Origin: Bryobacteraceae bacterium
GTDB lineage: Bacteria; Acidobacteriota; Terriglobia; Bryobacterales; Bryobacteraceae
Length of the DNA: 64,000 nucleotides
Assembly: GCA_030041495.1 (NCBI GenBank)
Contig: JASHNT010000091.1
Location: forward strand, 62,001 to 126,000
Reading direction: 5' to 3'
Position 1 is the stretch's first letter, and each line of letters opens with the position of its first letter. The notes under the pieces were generated by a model. The model saw only the letters and a list, made by a program, of their open reading frames with translations, was not told where the DNA came from and did no database searches. This document shows, in pieces, positions 34,540 to 44,142 of the stretch. The translations under genes were made by a program, and so were the position numbers.

Positions 34540-35769
34540 ATGGACGCTTTAGTCGCGCGCCAGGCAATTTTCGACCGCAAGCGGGAACTCTACGCTTACG
34601 AGCTGCTGTACCGCTCGGCCCCGGAACGTCTGGAGTTCGACGGCACGGACGCCGCCGCGGCCACGGGGCGCGTGATTTCCAGCACCTTGCTTTCAATCGG
34701 AGTGGAGAGCCTGCTGGGCGGCAAGAAGGCTTTTCTGAATTTCAATCATGGCCTGCTCCGGGACGGCATGCATCTGGCCCTGCCGCCGCAAAGAGTGGTG
34801 CTGGAAATCCTGGAAACCACGGATCCGACCCCGGACCTGATCGCGTTATGCCGGAGCGTGCGCGAACAAGGCTACTCGATCGCCCTGGACGATTTTGTTT
34901 CGGAGCCGGAGCGCGAACCCCTCACACCTCTGGCCGAGGTGATCAAAGTGGACTTCCAGGCGACGCCTCGCCAGGAACAAGAACGCCTGTTGCGAACCTA
35001 TCAGCCGCGTGGCATTCGCATGCTCGCCGAAAAGGTGGAAACGCACGAGGAGTTCGATTGGGCGTTGACTGCCGGGTACGATCTTTTCCAGGGCTATTTT
35101 TTCGCGCGGCCGGTGATTGTCAGCGGCCGGGAGATTCCGGCGTCGCAACCGGTTTGCCTGCGCCTGCTGCGCGAGACCCAGAGGGATGAGCTGGATTTCC
35201 AACGGTTGGAAATCTTGATTCGGGGAGATGTGTCGCTGGCCTTCAAACTGTTGCGCTATGTGAACTCGGCGTTGTTCGGACGGCGCACCAAGACCAGCTC
35301 CATTAAAGCGGCGCTGGTGGTTCTGGGCGAGGACGGAATCCGGCGCTGGGCGGCCCTGGCAACGCTGCCGATGCTGGGTTCGGATAAGCCCGGCGAGGTG
35401 GTGAAGCTGTCGCTGGTGCGGGCGCGCTTCTGCGAGCGGCTGGCGCAACTCGGCGGAACGGTAAGCGAGAGCGACGGGTTCATCATGGGCATGTTTTCGC
35501 TGCTGGACGCCTTGATCGACTGTCCGCTGGAGGAGGCTCTGCAATTGATCGATTTGGACGCGGGCATTCGATCGGCGCTGCTGGGAACGGCGCCGGAGCC
35601 GGACATGCTCGCGGGCATTTACCGCCTGGTAAAGCGATATGAATCCGGCGACTGGGACCAGATGGAGGAGCTGGCGCGCGCAGCGGGAGTTCCGACATCC
35701 TCAATCGCGCTGGCGTACATGGAATCGGCGCAGTGGGCGGAGCGGCTATTGGATCGGGCCGGGCTGTAG
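34540..35769 (+). CDS. EAL-HDOD (YuxH-like) signalling protein
   Basis: A 409-residue protein with an N-terminal EAL-type barrel (about 1-200) and a C-terminal HDOD domain (about 205-390). It opens with ARQAIFDRKRELYAYELLYRSAPE, the YuxH/CdgJ signature, in which the catalytic EAL triplet is changed to ELL. The later EILE and DDFVSEPE stretches also lack the full metal-binding set. It is therefore unlikely to hydrolyse cyclic di-GMP and more likely acts as a binding or adaptor protein. HDOD domains occur in signalling proteins related to HD phosphohydrolases but lack the catalytic residues. Linkage to the upstream diguanylate cyclase suggests a shared c-di-GMP circuit. Confidence 0.9.
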   Translation: MDALVARQAIFDRKRELYAYELLYRSAPERLEFDGTDAAAATGRVISSTLLSIGVESLLGGKKAFLNFNHGLLRDGMHLALPPQRVVLEILETTDPTPDLIALCRSVREQGYSIALDDFVSEPEREPLTPLAEVIKVDFQATPRQEQERLLRTYQPRGIRMLAEKVETHEEFDWALTAGYDLFQGYFFARPVIVSGREIPASQPVCLRLLRETQRDELDFQRLEILIRGDVSLAFKLLRYVNSALFGRRTKTSSIKAALVVLGEDGIRRWAALATLPMLGSDKPGEVVKLSLVRARFCERLAQLGGTVSESDGFIMGMFSLLDALIDCPLEEALQLIDLDAGIRSALLGTAPEPDMLAGIYRLVKRYESGDWDQMEELARAAGVPTSSIALAYMESAQWAERLLDRAGL

Positions 35770-35779
35770 GTACCTGGGG

Positions 35780-36469
35780 CTACGCTTGGCTCCGGAAGTG
35801 TGCACAATCCGCGCTTGCTGCGCAGGCATGACACAGGGGCTGGTTGCGCAGGCAAACTTCTTGGCCATGTTGGCGCAGTAGCAGGTGGGCTTTTTGGAGC
35901 ATCGCCGAATCGCCGGGTAGCTCTTCCAGAGTGACTTCGCGGACTGATTTGTAGGTAGCAGCGTAGCTCTTGCGATCTTCGCCGAAACCGAGACGAGTGA
36001 GCGTTCGCAAGCCGTTCGATTCGAGCGCGAGCACGTCGAGCGCGCCGCAGAACAGAAGGATCTTTTCCGCTCCCGGCTCGCCGATCATCGGAAATCGCAT
36101 GAAGATTTTCTTGGCTTTTTGCGGGGGCAAGTTTAGGACGGCACGCAAATCGCCACCGGGCTCCTCCATGGCTAGCTCGGCCGCGGTGTGTAGCCGCTTG
36201 GCGCGCTCCTCGAACGCGATCGATCCTCCCAGGCGCGTAATCTCGGCCAGAGTCTTCAGAGGCGCTTTGAGAATCTGCCGCGGCGTCAGACCCACCCGCT
36301 TCCGCAGGGCTTCGAACGCGGCGGCTCGTTGCGCGTCATCGGCCAGGTAAGCGACGATCTCCCACAGGATCATCTCCAACGGCCCGTCGAGCTTCGGTGC
36401 GGAGAGCTTCCCGTGCTGCTTCTCGAGTTTCGCGAGAACTCTGCCCAAGCGTGAGTTCGGCCAGTTCAT
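35780..36469 (-). CDS. Endonuclease III-like HhH protein with altered active site
   Basis: A 229-residue protein of the HhH-GPD DNA glycosylase superfamily. The C-terminal iron-sulfur cluster loop is intact: Cys206-x6-Cys213-x2-Cys216-x5-Cys222, the Nth/MutY spacing. The helix-hairpin-helix is present around residues 124-160. The catalytic Lys of Nth falls on Pro132 and the catalytic Asp falls on Glu150, 18 residues apart just as in Nth. It may therefore bind DNA without normal lyase activity, or use Glu150. The N-terminal half is poorly matched. It overlaps tsaD by ATGA (36466-36469) and is co-transcribed behind it. Confidence 0.75.
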   Translation of the reverse strand: MNWPNSRLGRVLAKLEKQHGKLSAPKLDGPLEMILWEIVAYLADDAQRAAAFEALRKRVGLTPRQILKAPLKTLAEITRLGGSIAFEERAKRLHTAAELAMEEPGGDLRAVLNLPPQKAKKIFMRFPMIGEPGAEKILLFCGALDVLALESNGLRTLTRLGFGEDRKSYAATYKSVREVTLEELPGDSAMLQKAHLLLRQHGQEVCLRNQPLCHACAASADCAHFRSQA

Positions 36470-37536
36470 GCGAGTGGCAGGTTCGCCTGCGCCTTAAGCG
36501 TCATGTCCACCAACACGCCGCGCCGCAGCTTGGGAAACGCCGCGGCGGCGATCATCGCGGCATTGTCGGTGGAAAGACCCGGGGCGGGGAAGTACGCCGG
36601 ATAAGGAAGCCGCGCACGCTCCACGGCTCGCCGCAGACCTTTGTTCGAAGCCACCCCGCCGGCGATCAAAAATGCCCGCGCGTCGACCTCTTCGGCCGAT
36701 CGCACTGCGCGGCGCAGCAGCTCTTCGATGACGGTGTGTTGGAACGACGCAAGCACATCCAATGTCGCCTGGGGCGTCACGGCGAGCCAGTCATCGAGTG
36801 ACGCCTGATGGTTCGCGGCCAACAAAGCGCGGCGCACCTCCACTTCGGCTCGCATATCGCGAGCTTCGTACCAGCGCAGGACCGCGGTCTTCAATCCGCT
36901 GAAGCTGAAATCGAGCGTGTTGCCTTTCATCTTGGCGAGCGTGAAATGCACGCCTTCCGGATTTCCGTACGGGGCGAGCATATCGACCACCGGCCCTCCC
37001 GGATAACCGAACCCGAGGAGCTTGGCGACCTTGTCGAAAGCCTCGCCGGCGGCATCGTCACGAGTCTTGCCGAGCAGGCGGTAGTCCGACTCACCGCGCA
37101 CTTCGAACAGGTGGGTGTGCCCGCCGCTGACCACGAGAGCGAGCGCTGGAAACTCGATTGCATTCTGGCTGACCACCGAATGTATGTGGCCTTCGATGTG
37201 ATTCACCGCGATCAGCGGCAAGCTTTTCGAAATGGCCAGAGCTTTGGCGTAGGTCATGCCGACCAGCAAGGAACCGACCAATCCCGGGCCTTGCGTCACG
37301 GCGATCGCGGCGAGGTCCTCCAGCTTGGTTGCCGATTCTTCCAAAGCCAGCCGCACCGCCGGGACAATCGCGCGCAGGTGTTCGCGCGAGGCCAACTCCG
37401 GAACCACGCCGCCGTATTTGGAATGCGTCGCCATCTGCGAGCTGATGACCGAAGACAGAATGCGTGAGCCGTCCTCCACCACCGCAGCGGCGGTTTCATC
37501 GCACGAAGACTCGATGCCCAGAATGCCAGCCATCAT
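36466..37536 (-). CDS. tsaD: tRNA N6-threonylcarbamoyladenosine transferase
   Basis: A 356-residue ASKHA-fold protein (TsaD/Gcp/Kae1) that transfers the threonylcarbamoyl group to A37 of ANN-decoding tRNAs together with TsaB and TsaE. It begins [19 protein letters not shown]. The metal-binding HIEGHIHS motif is near residues 113-120, [11 protein letters not shown] follows, and the C-terminal [11 protein letters not shown] block and the DNAAMIAAA motif are conserved. ATG codons at 37536 and 37533 are both possible. tsaB and tsaE are not in the window. queA is divergent with a 29-base spacer, so tRNA modification genes face each other here. Confidence 0.97.
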   Translation of the reverse strand: MMAGILGIESSCDETAAAVVEDGSRILSSVISSQMATHSKYGGVVPELASREHLRAIVPAVRLALEESATKLEDLAAIAVTQGPGLVGSLLVGMTYAKALAISKSLPLIAVNHIEGHIHSVVSQNAIEFPALALVVSGGHTHLFEVRGESDYRLLGKTRDDAAGEAFDKVAKLLGFGYPGGPVVDMLAPYGNPEGVHFTLAKMKGNTLDFSFSGLKTAVLRWYEARDMRAEVEVRRALLAANHQASLDDWLAVTPQATLDVLASFQHTVIEELLRRAVRSAEEVDARAFLIAGGVASNKGLRRAVERARLPYPAYFPAPGLSTDNAAMIAAAAFPKLRRGVLVDMTLKAQANLPLA

Positions 37537-37565
37537 TCTCAGTCTGCCATGCTGGTTAGTCTGCC

Positions 37566-38579
37566 ATGCTGTTGAGCGAATTCGATTATCGCCTGCCCCC
37601 GGAGCTGATTGCGCAGGAGCCGCTAGCGGATCGCGCGGCCTCGCGCATGCTGATACTGGACCGCGCGCGCGGGACTTGGGAAGACCGGCACTTCACCGAT
37701 TTTCCGGGCTACATCAAGCCTGGGGATTGCCTGGCTTTGAACGACTCGCGCGTGTTTCCTTCACGCCTGATCGGCCGGAGGGAACACGGCACAGGGGGCC
37801 GCGTCGAAGTTTTCCTGACTCGTCCTGTCGCTGGAGAGGAACTTGTCTGGACCGCTTTGGTGCATCCGGGGCGCAAGATGCGCGCGCGGGAGCGAGTCTT
37901 CATCTCGGATGATTTGAGCCTCGAAATTCTCGCTCGGGGCGAGCACGGGGAGCGCACCGTGCGGCTCAATCCGCGCGGCGATTTATACGAAGTGCTGGAG
38001 CGCGCCGGGCACACTCCCCTGCCGCCTTACATCCGCCGCGATGACACGCCTTCGGATCGCGAGCGTTATCAAACGGTCTACGCTCGCGAGCGGGGATCCG
38101 TGGCTGCACCAACTGCGGGGTTGCACTTTACACCGGAAATCCTCGATCGCTGCCGGCGCGCCGGGGCGGCGATCGCGCGCCTGACGCTGCACGTCGGGTT
38201 GGGCACGTTTCAGCCCCTGTATACGGAGGTGATTGAAGAAGTGCGGCTGCATCAGGAATGGTTTCACATTCCCGAGGAAACCCGGCAGGCGATGGACCGG
38301 GCGAAGGAACAATCGGGGCGCGTCATCGCCGTCGGCACCACCAGCGTGCGTGCCATCGAAAGCGATCCTTCGCAGCCGGAGACCGATCTGTTCATCTCAC
38401 CCGGATTCAAGTTCCATCGCACTGATGCGCTGCTTACCAATTTTCATCTGCCCACATCCAGCCTGCTGGTGCTGGTCTGTGCGTTCGCCGGGACCGAGTT
38501 GGCTCTGGCGGCTTACCGGCACGCGGTGGAGCAGCGTTACCGGTTCTTTTCGTACGGCGATTGCATGCTGATCTTGTAA
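37566..38579 (+). CDS. queA: S-adenosylmethionine:tRNA ribosyltransferase-isomerase
   Basis: A 337-residue QueA enzyme, which builds epoxyqueuosine on tRNA using the ribosyl group of SAM. Family blocks are clear: [24 protein letters not shown] at the start, LGLNDSRV-like [14 protein letters not shown] near 58, GHTPLPPYI near 158, [11 protein letters not shown] near 178, and [11 protein letters not shown] near 213. Length is normal. It begins 29 bases from tsaD on the opposite strand, so the promoters overlap. No other queuosine genes are visible in the window. Confidence 0.97.
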   Translation: MLLSEFDYRLPPELIAQEPLADRAASRMLILDRARGTWEDRHFTDFPGYIKPGDCLALNDSRVFPSRLIGRREHGTGGRVEVFLTRPVAGEELVWTALVHPGRKMRARERVFISDDLSLEILARGEHGERTVRLNPRGDLYEVLERAGHTPLPPYIRRDDTPSDRERYQTVYARERGSVAAPTAGLHFTPEILDRCRRAGAAIARLTLHVGLGTFQPLYTEVIEEVRLHQEWFHIPEETRQAMDRAKEQSGRVIAVGTTSVRAIESDPSQPETDLFISPGFKFHRTDALLTNFHLPTSSLLVLVCAFAGTELALAAYRHAVEQRYRFFSYGDCMLIL

Positions 38580-38617
38580 GGCGTCATCTCATAGGGCGTC
38601 AATGTGTTGTAGGCGTG

Positions 38618-38626
38618 TGCCATAAT
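38618..38626 (+). promoter_or_regulatory. Extended -10 element before the low-complexity membrane gene
   Basis: TGC-CATAAT, an extended -10 with five of six consensus bases, 15 bases upstream of the proposed TTG start at 38642. It would start transcription near 38633, where GAGG (38633-38636) could also serve as ribosome-binding site. No convincing -35 is present. It argues against the longer reading frame beginning at 38561 inside queA. Confidence 0.4.
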
Positions 38627-38641
38627 CTACGTGAGGTTGGT

Positions 38642-40165
38642 TTGCCCGTTAATTCGCCCATAAACCGGCTGCTGGAGCTCGCGCGCAAGCGTGATGTGCT
38701 GAACCTCGCGCTGGATAAAGGCGCGTTGGCCATGGCAATTGCCATGGGCGGCGTGATCGCGCTGCTTTTGGCCGGAACGGACATATTGAACTGGTACTGG
38801 CTGTCGTTGCTAGTCGCTGCCAGCCTGGCGGCGGGCGCGTACCTGCTGCGCAAGAGCCTGGCGCCGCGCTATGTTCTTGCACAAAAGATCGACCGCAAGC
38901 TGGAATTAAAGGACGCGATCTCCACGGCGTTTTATTTTGCGGAGCATCCCGAGCCCGCAAAAGCAGCCATCTGCGAGAGCCAGTTTCGAGAAGCGGAGAG
39001 CGTCGCCGCGCAAGTGGATGTGAAGCAGGCTCTGCCGCTCGCGCGCTCGCGCTATTTTGCGCCGGCGGTGGCTTTGGCGGCGGCGGCCTTCGGTCTGTTC
39101 GCGGTCCGCTACCTGATCACCGGAAGCCTGGATTTAAGGGCGTCGCTGGCGCAGGTGGTGTACGACAATTTCTTCACCAAAAACGCCGAGGCTCGCAATC
39201 AGCTTCCGCCGCGAGCCAAGTTTGATCCGCAGACCGGTGCACCGAATCAGGAGACTCCGTCGCTTCAAGCCGACCGCCAGCCGGAAGACCTGCTCGATTC
39301 GCAGCAGCAGACCGATTCCGCCAACACCAACGGCGACAACTCCAAGACTGCCGCGGAGGAGGGAGATAAGAAGAAGGGCGACAGCTCCGGGCCGAACAAG
39401 GGCAAGGAGGATCCGACGGGCAAGGGCAATGAGGCCCAGGATCAAAAGGACCAGCAGCAATCGAACGACGCCAAGAATGGCGAGCAGAAACAGGGCAGCC
39501 AAAACGGCAAGTCCTCCGCGAACCAGAAGAACGACAGCCTGCTGAACAAAATGAAGGACGCTTTGTCCAATCTGATGGACAAGATGAAGCAAGAGGCTTC
39601 GCAGGGTTCGAAGTCGGACCAATCGCAGCAAGACGCTTCGGACCGCAAGCAGGATCAGGGCGACAAAGGCGACAAGGCCAAGGACGATCAATCGCAGGCA
39701 TCGGCGAAGGGCGATCAAAGCCAGCAAGCCGAAGGCAAGCAATCCTCCGAGGCCGGCAACGATAAGAAAGCCTCCGACAAGCCGGCCGGGCAGGACGCCA
39801 AGAACGGCATCGGCTCCGAGGACGGCCAGAAAGCGATCAAGCAGGCAGAAGAGCTGCAGGCCATGGGCAAGATCAGCGAGATTCTAGGCAAGCGTTCGGC
39901 GGCGGTGAGCGGCGAAGTGATGGTGGAAGTCGGCTCCAGCAAACAACAGCTCAAGACCCCTTGGGCGCAGACCCAAGCCAACCACTCCAACGCCGGCGGC
40001 GAAATTCATCGCGACGAGATTCCGCTGACCGAGCAGCAGTTCATCGAGCGGTATTTCGAAGAAGTGCACAAGCCCGCTGCGGCGCCGGCAGCGGGCTCAT
40101 CCGACCCGTCGCAAGCGAGCCCGGCTCAATCCGATCCTACGGCCAAAAAGTCCGGCAACGGTTGA
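38642..40165 (+). CDS. Membrane protein with long Lys/Gln/Asp/Ser-rich low-complexity region
   Basis: About 507 residues from TTG 38642 (GAGG five bases upstream); the frame is open from 38561 but that part overlaps queA. Two membrane helices near the N-terminus (about residues 30-72) precede a helical segment (RYVLAQKIDRKLELKDAISTAFYFAEHP) and a third membrane helix (about 140-158). Then comes roughly 240 residues of low-complexity, hydrophilic sequence rich in K, Q, D, S, G and N, which would be disordered. A conserved-looking C-terminal part contains SAAVSGEVMVEVGSSKQQLKTPWAQ and EIPLTEQQFIERYFEEVHKP. Not recognised. The layout recalls membrane scaffold proteins of MoxR/BatC-like clusters, but no such genes are adjacent. 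Confidence 0.65.
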   Translation: MPVNSPINRLLELARKRDVLNLALDKGALAMAIAMGGVIALLLAGTDILNWYWLSLLVAASLAAGAYLLRKSLAPRYVLAQKIDRKLELKDAISTAFYFAEHPEPAKAAICESQFREAESVAAQVDVKQALPLARSRYFAPAVALAAAAFGLFAVRYLITGSLDLRASLAQVVYDNFFTKNAEARNQLPPRAKFDPQTGAPNQETPSLQADRQPEDLLDSQQQTDSANTNGDNSKTAAEEGDKKKGDSSGPNKGKEDPTGKGNEAQDQKDQQQSNDAKNGEQKQGSQNGKSSANQKNDSLLNKMKDALSNLMDKMKQEASQGSKSDQSQQDASDRKQDQGDKGDKAKDDQSQASAKGDQSQQAEGKQSSEAGNDKKASDKPAGQDAKNGIGSEDGQKAIKQAEELQAMGKISEILGKRSAAVSGEVMVEVGSSKQQLKTPWAQTQANHSNAGGEIHRDEIPLTEQQFIERYFEEVHKPAAAPAAGSSDPSQASPAQSDPTAKKSGNG

Positions 40166-40197
40166 CGTCCGCACAGGCGGCCTGCGTGGCACTACCT

Positions 40198-41754
40198 ATG
40201 AAATCGCGCCTCGGTCTCCTGGTTGTTTTGGCTGCTTCCGCGTGCGCCCACCCCATGGGCAATTTCAGCGTCAGCCATTACACGCGTCTGGAGGCGACAT
40301 CGAAGGGCGTGGAAGTGACCTACGTGCTCGACCTGGCCGAGGTGCCGGCGTACACGCTCTTGCGGGACTGGGGGCTCGACGCCAAGAGCCCGCAGGCTCA
40401 GCTCGAACAAAAGGCTGCGGAGCAGGCTCGGACCTGGGCGCAAGGGCTGGAGTTTCATTCCGCGGGAACATCAGTCGAGCCGAAGTTCTTGAGCGCGGCG
40501 ATCCGCATTGCGGACGGCTCGGGCGGGCTGGTGGTGGCGCGCATCCGCTCGGTTTTCGAGTTGGCGGGAATCAAATCTCCGCTGACGTTCGAGGATCACA
40601 ATTTTCCGGATCGAGCCGGATGGAAAGAGATCGTGATCGGCTCCGGCACGGGCACTGAATTGGTCAGCGCGAGTCAGGGCGGCACGGATCGAAGCAACGC
40701 GCTGACCGAATATCCGCCGAATCAAACTATTGCGCCGCCACAGGATTTGCGAGCCGCTCTCGAATGGCGGGTCGGCGGCTCACCCGTTTCGCGCGGCGCG
40801 GCCAAAATTGTGCCGATCGGGCAGCCGGAGGCGGTGGGCCCTCCGCCCACCGCTGCGCCGTCTTCGGCTCCGCAGGCGCCCCAAACTGCGGGAAGCGCGG
40901 TGAAAAACGATTTCCTTTCGCGGTTGCTGGCCAAAGACCACATCGGATGGCAATGGATGCTGCTGGGGCTGTTGGCGGCGTTCGGTATCGGCGGAGCGCA
41001 TGCGCTAGAGCCGGGTCATGGAAAAACGCTGGTGGCCGCGTACCTGGTGGGCTCGCGCGGAAGCATGAAGCATGCGGCGATTCTCGGCGGCGTGGTGACG
41101 TTCACCCATACCATCAGCGTGTTCCTGCTCGGTCTGACGATGCTGCTGCTCTCGGCGTCGGTGGTTCCCGGCAAGGTGATCCGCGTTCTGGAAGCTGCGT
41201 CCGGGCTTTCCATCGTGGCGATTGGCGCGGTGATGTTGATCGAACGAGTGCGGCGGCTGCGCTCCGCCGGCCATTCGCATCCTCATCGCCATGATCACCC
41301 ACATGCACATGCTCACCCCCACGACCATCATCACCACGATCACGTTCACGATCGCCAGCACCAGCACGAACACACGCACGACCACGGACCGCAGGGCCAT
41401 TCGCACATGCCCGGAGGCGACATCACCTTCGGCAGCCTGCTGGCTCTCGGCGTCAGTGGAGGCCTGGTGCCTTGTCCTGCCGCGCTGGTGATTATGCTGG
41501 CGGCCATCGCCTTCGGACACACCGGCGCGGGCTTGGTCCTCCTGGTTGCGTTTTCGCTCGGATTGGCGGGCGTTCTGATGGTGGTCGGCATGCTGGTGCT
41601 GTATGCGAAGAACTGGCTGCCGGACCCCTCCGCTTCCAGCCGCCATCCTTTCTTCCGGCTGGTCCCGGTGCTCTCGGCCATCGTGATTCTGTGTCTGGGA
41701 TTGCTGATGACGGGCGTTTCCTTGGGCTGGGTTCGCCCTGGGTTAGCGGTCTAG
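40198..41754 (+). CDS. NicO/RcnA-type nickel-cobalt exporter with His-rich loop
   Basis: A 518-residue protein. A signal peptide (about 1-18) leads to an N-terminal periplasmic domain (about 20-215) that starts HPMGNFSVSHYTRLE, a pattern seen in such fusions. Six membrane helices of the NicO/RcnA family then follow (from about 242), with GGAHALEPGHGKTL and HAAILGGVVTFTHTISV as the metal-site helices. Between helices lies a histidine-rich loop (about 359-405; 22 His in 46 residues), a typical Ni/Co sink. A later helix has SGGLVPCPAALVIML. It would expel Ni2+ or Co2+. The longer frame from 39961 overlaps the previous gene in another frame, so ATG 40198 is preferred. Confidence 0.82.
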   Translation: MKSRLGLLVVLAASACAHPMGNFSVSHYTRLEATSKGVEVTYVLDLAEVPAYTLLRDWGLDAKSPQAQLEQKAAEQARTWAQGLEFHSAGTSVEPKFLSAAIRIADGSGGLVVARIRSVFELAGIKSPLTFEDHNFPDRAGWKEIVIGSGTGTELVSASQGGTDRSNALTEYPPNQTIAPPQDLRAALEWRVGGSPVSRGAAKIVPIGQPEAVGPPPTAAPSSAPQAPQTAGSAVKNDFLSRLLAKDHIGWQWMLLGLLAAFGIGGAHALEPGHGKTLVAAYLVGSRGSMKHAAILGGVVTFTHTISVFLLGLTMLLLSASVVPGKVIRVLEAASGLSIVAIGAVMLIERVRRLRSAGHSHPHRHDHPHAHAHPHDHHHHDHVHDRQHQHEHTHDHGPQGHSHMPGGDITFGSLLALGVSGGLVPCPAALVIMLAAIAFGHTGAGLVLLVAFSLGLAGVLMVVGMLVLYAKNWLPDPSASSRHPFFRLVPVLSAIVILCLGLLMTGVSLGWVRPGLAV

Positions 41755-41874
41755 CTGAAACCCCGACGGCCTTAGCCAACAGATTCGCGGCGTACTGTAA
41801 GCACAAACCCTAGTGGGAACCTAAGGGGTTTACTGCGTAGTATTTCTGTCCTAGCCAACGTAGCATGGGAATCG

Positions 41875-44136
41875 ATGTCATGGTCCGATGACATGCGTTG
41901 TCTTTACTGCGACGGGAAGCTCCCGTTGTACCGCAAGATTACGCACGGCCAATTCTGCTCCACCAATCACCGCAAGGCGTATTGGCAGGAGCAGGAGCGG
42001 CTGGCTCTCGAACGCCTGCACCAGACCCACACTTCGCTCAAGGCGATGCGTCCGGCGGCGGTGGAATCGATTCTCGGCCCCTCCGTTGCACCCGAAACAG
42101 AGTTGAGTGGATTTGTTGCGGCCGCGCGGATCTGTCCGCAAGCGCAGGGCGCACCGTGGATGCTGGCCGCGGATCCTCTGATCTACGACATGGAGCTCGA
42201 CCCGGGCAAGCCGGTCTGGACGGCTCCGCAACCGGCCGCGCGCAGCCTTCGCGGCGCGGGCCGCATCCGCTTGTTCCAGGTGTGGTTCGGCTCGGGCAGA
42301 CAGGATGCGGCAGGATCGCTGAAGGTTCGTGGAGGCGATTTGGATCCGCGGACCGTCTCGTTGCTCCCGGTCACGTCGCTCGCGGTGACATCGCCGCGGG
42401 AAGTTTCCGCCAGTGCCGAGTTCGAAGTTCCGCCGGTTGCCCCGTTATTGCGGGCCCGGCGTAACTGCCACATTCCGCCGGCCGCTCCGCAAGCGATTTC
42501 CTTCGGATTGTGCGAGGCCTTATCGCCTCGCATGCCCTTGCCCCAGCAATGGCCGCATCTGAATCTCTCCATTGAGACCGCGGAATTGGAAGCGGTGCCG
42601 GAACCGGACGCACCAACGGCGGAGCATCTTTTCGCCCTCGACTCATTCGGACCGGCCAAGTTGAATCCGGCCAAATTGAATTCGGATGACGAGCCGGTGC
42701 AGGTGATGTTGGAACCGCTCGAATTCGCCCTGGCGACGGTAGCCTTCCCCGACCCCGGAGGTGTCCGGGCAGCGAGCTTCGCGACCGTTGCTGGACGGGT
42801 CCCCTTCCCGCCGTTCCAGGCCACCGCTCCTCAAAACATTTCTGCCGAGCCCCGTGCGATCGCCGCGGCCACGCAGCCGGCTCCGGTGCACCCCAACCTT
42901 GCGTTGGCGCCGCGTCCGGCTCGTTTGGGAATGGGCCGCGGCAGCCGTTATCCGGTGCAGTACCGGCACAGCAGCGCCCCGGCCGATCACGCCGGCCCCA
43001 TGGACTTCCCCGTTCTTCCGGCGGATATCGCGCTGCCCGCGGTTCCCCCGGCGGCCCCAGCCGCTCCCGGCGCATTGTTCGACATGATCGTTCCGGAACC
43101 GGCCGGCATGGTCCGGCTCAAGGTGCGGCTCAGCAAGGGTGTCAGCCGGCCGATTCGCCCGCTGCTGTTGGACATCGCCACGATTCCGCAACCGCTGCGT
43201 ACCGAACACCGCATTCTTTGCTCCGGCCTGGAGCCGCTCGACGCCAAGCCGGTCTCGGACGAGTTTCAAACGGACGACACCAGCAACGTGTCCGGTTTTT
43301 CCGCTGTTGCGGCGAAGGCACACCTGTGGACTCGCGCGGCCGGCCTGTGGAAGCTGGCTCCGCGCGATTTGAAGATGTTGGCATTTGCGATTCCCGCTCT
43401 GCTGGCGCTGGCGTTCCACCGCCAGTTGCCCAAAGTTCACGTGGCCGCTCCGGCCGTTTCCACCGCGCAGTTCCGCACCAGTCTACACAACGTGGTGAAC
43501 ACGCAGTTGAGCAGCATGCGGCAGGCGGTGGTGGAGCGCGCCGGGATTGCGCTGGATGACGACTTCCGCTCCGGCCTGGATGACTGGTCCAGCCGCGGGG
43601 ACGCCACTGCCGAGTGGTCGTTCGACCCCGCCGGCTTCGTCCGCCCCGGTCCGCTGGCGTTGTACCGTCCCTCCATGAGTTTGAGCGATTATGAGTTCCA
43701 ATTCCTGGGAATGATCGATAAGAAGGCCATGAGTTGGGTGGTGCGTGCTACCGACTTCGACAACTACTACGTGGTCAAGCTGGAGGTGCTGAAGCCCGGC
43801 CCGATCACTACGGTGGGTTTGACCCGCTACGCCGTGATCAACAACAAGGCGGAAAACCGAGTGGACACGCCAGTAGAACTGGAAGCGCAGCCCGACACCT
43901 TGTATCGCGTCAGTATGGATCTGGACGGGGCGAATTTCACGCTGATGATCCAGGGCCAGATGATCGATTATTGGACAGAGCCGCGGCTGATGCACGGCGG
44001 CCTCGGCTTCTATACCGCTCCTGGCGAGGAAAGCCGCATACGCTGGGTGGCCGTCCGGCACCAATACGACATGCTGGGGCGCCTATGCGCGTACCTGGCG
44101 CCCTACGAATCTCCAACCACGAACGGGAGCTGGTAA
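41875..44136 (+). CDS. FCS-zinc / disordered / LamG-like single-pass membrane protein
   Basis: A 753-residue protein, not assigned to a named family. The N-terminus has a small zinc-finger-like motif of FCS/MYM style: CLYC at residues 9-12, then FCSTNHRKAYW. The middle (about 60-480) is Pro/Ala-rich and probably disordered. A membrane helix lies near residues 497-512 (MLAFAIPALLALAF). The C-terminal part (about 560-740) has the beta-rich look of a laminin-G / concanavalin-type domain (DDDFRSGLDDWSS, WVVRATDFDNYYVVKLEV, GGLGFYTAPGEESRIRWVAV). ATG 41893 is an alternative start. It is six bases from a TPR gene and likely in the same operon. The 41755-41874 spacer holds no obvious promoter consensus. 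Confidence 0.7.
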   Translation: MSWSDDMRCLYCDGKLPLYRKITHGQFCSTNHRKAYWQEQERLALERLHQTHTSLKAMRPAAVESILGPSVAPETELSGFVAAARICPQAQGAPWMLAADPLIYDMELDPGKPVWTAPQPAARSLRGAGRIRLFQVWFGSGRQDAAGSLKVRGGDLDPRTVSLLPVTSLAVTSPREVSASAEFEVPPVAPLLRARRNCHIPPAAPQAISFGLCEALSPRMPLPQQWPHLNLSIETAELEAVPEPDAPTAEHLFALDSFGPAKLNPAKLNSDDEPVQVMLEPLEFALATVAFPDPGGVRAASFATVAGRVPFPPFQATAPQNISAEPRAIAAATQPAPVHPNLALAPRPARLGMGRGSRYPVQYRHSSAPADHAGPMDFPVLPADIALPAVPPAAPAAPGALFDMIVPEPAGMVRLKVRLSKGVSRPIRPLLLDIATIPQPLRTEHRILCSGLEPLDAKPVSDEFQTDDTSNVSGFSAVAAKAHLWTRAAGLWKLAPRDLKMLAFAIPALLALAFHRQLPKVHVAAPAVSTAQFRTSLHNVVNTQLSSMRQAVVERAGIALDDDFRSGLDDWSSRGDATAEWSFDPAGFVRPGPLALYRPSMSLSDYEFQFLGMIDKKAMSWVVRATDFDNYYVVKLEVLKPGPITTVGLTRYAVINNKAENRVDTPVELEAQPDTLYRVSMDLDGANFTLMIQGQMIDYWTEPRLMHGGLGFYTAPGEESRIRWVAVRHQYDMLGRLCAYLAPYESPTTNGSW

Positions 44137-44142
44137 ACAATC

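Noticed and set aside
39961-40197. N-terminal extension of the NicO exporter frame
   Set aside because: Overlaps the C-terminus of the previous gene in another frame and lacks a signal peptide; ATG 40198 has one.
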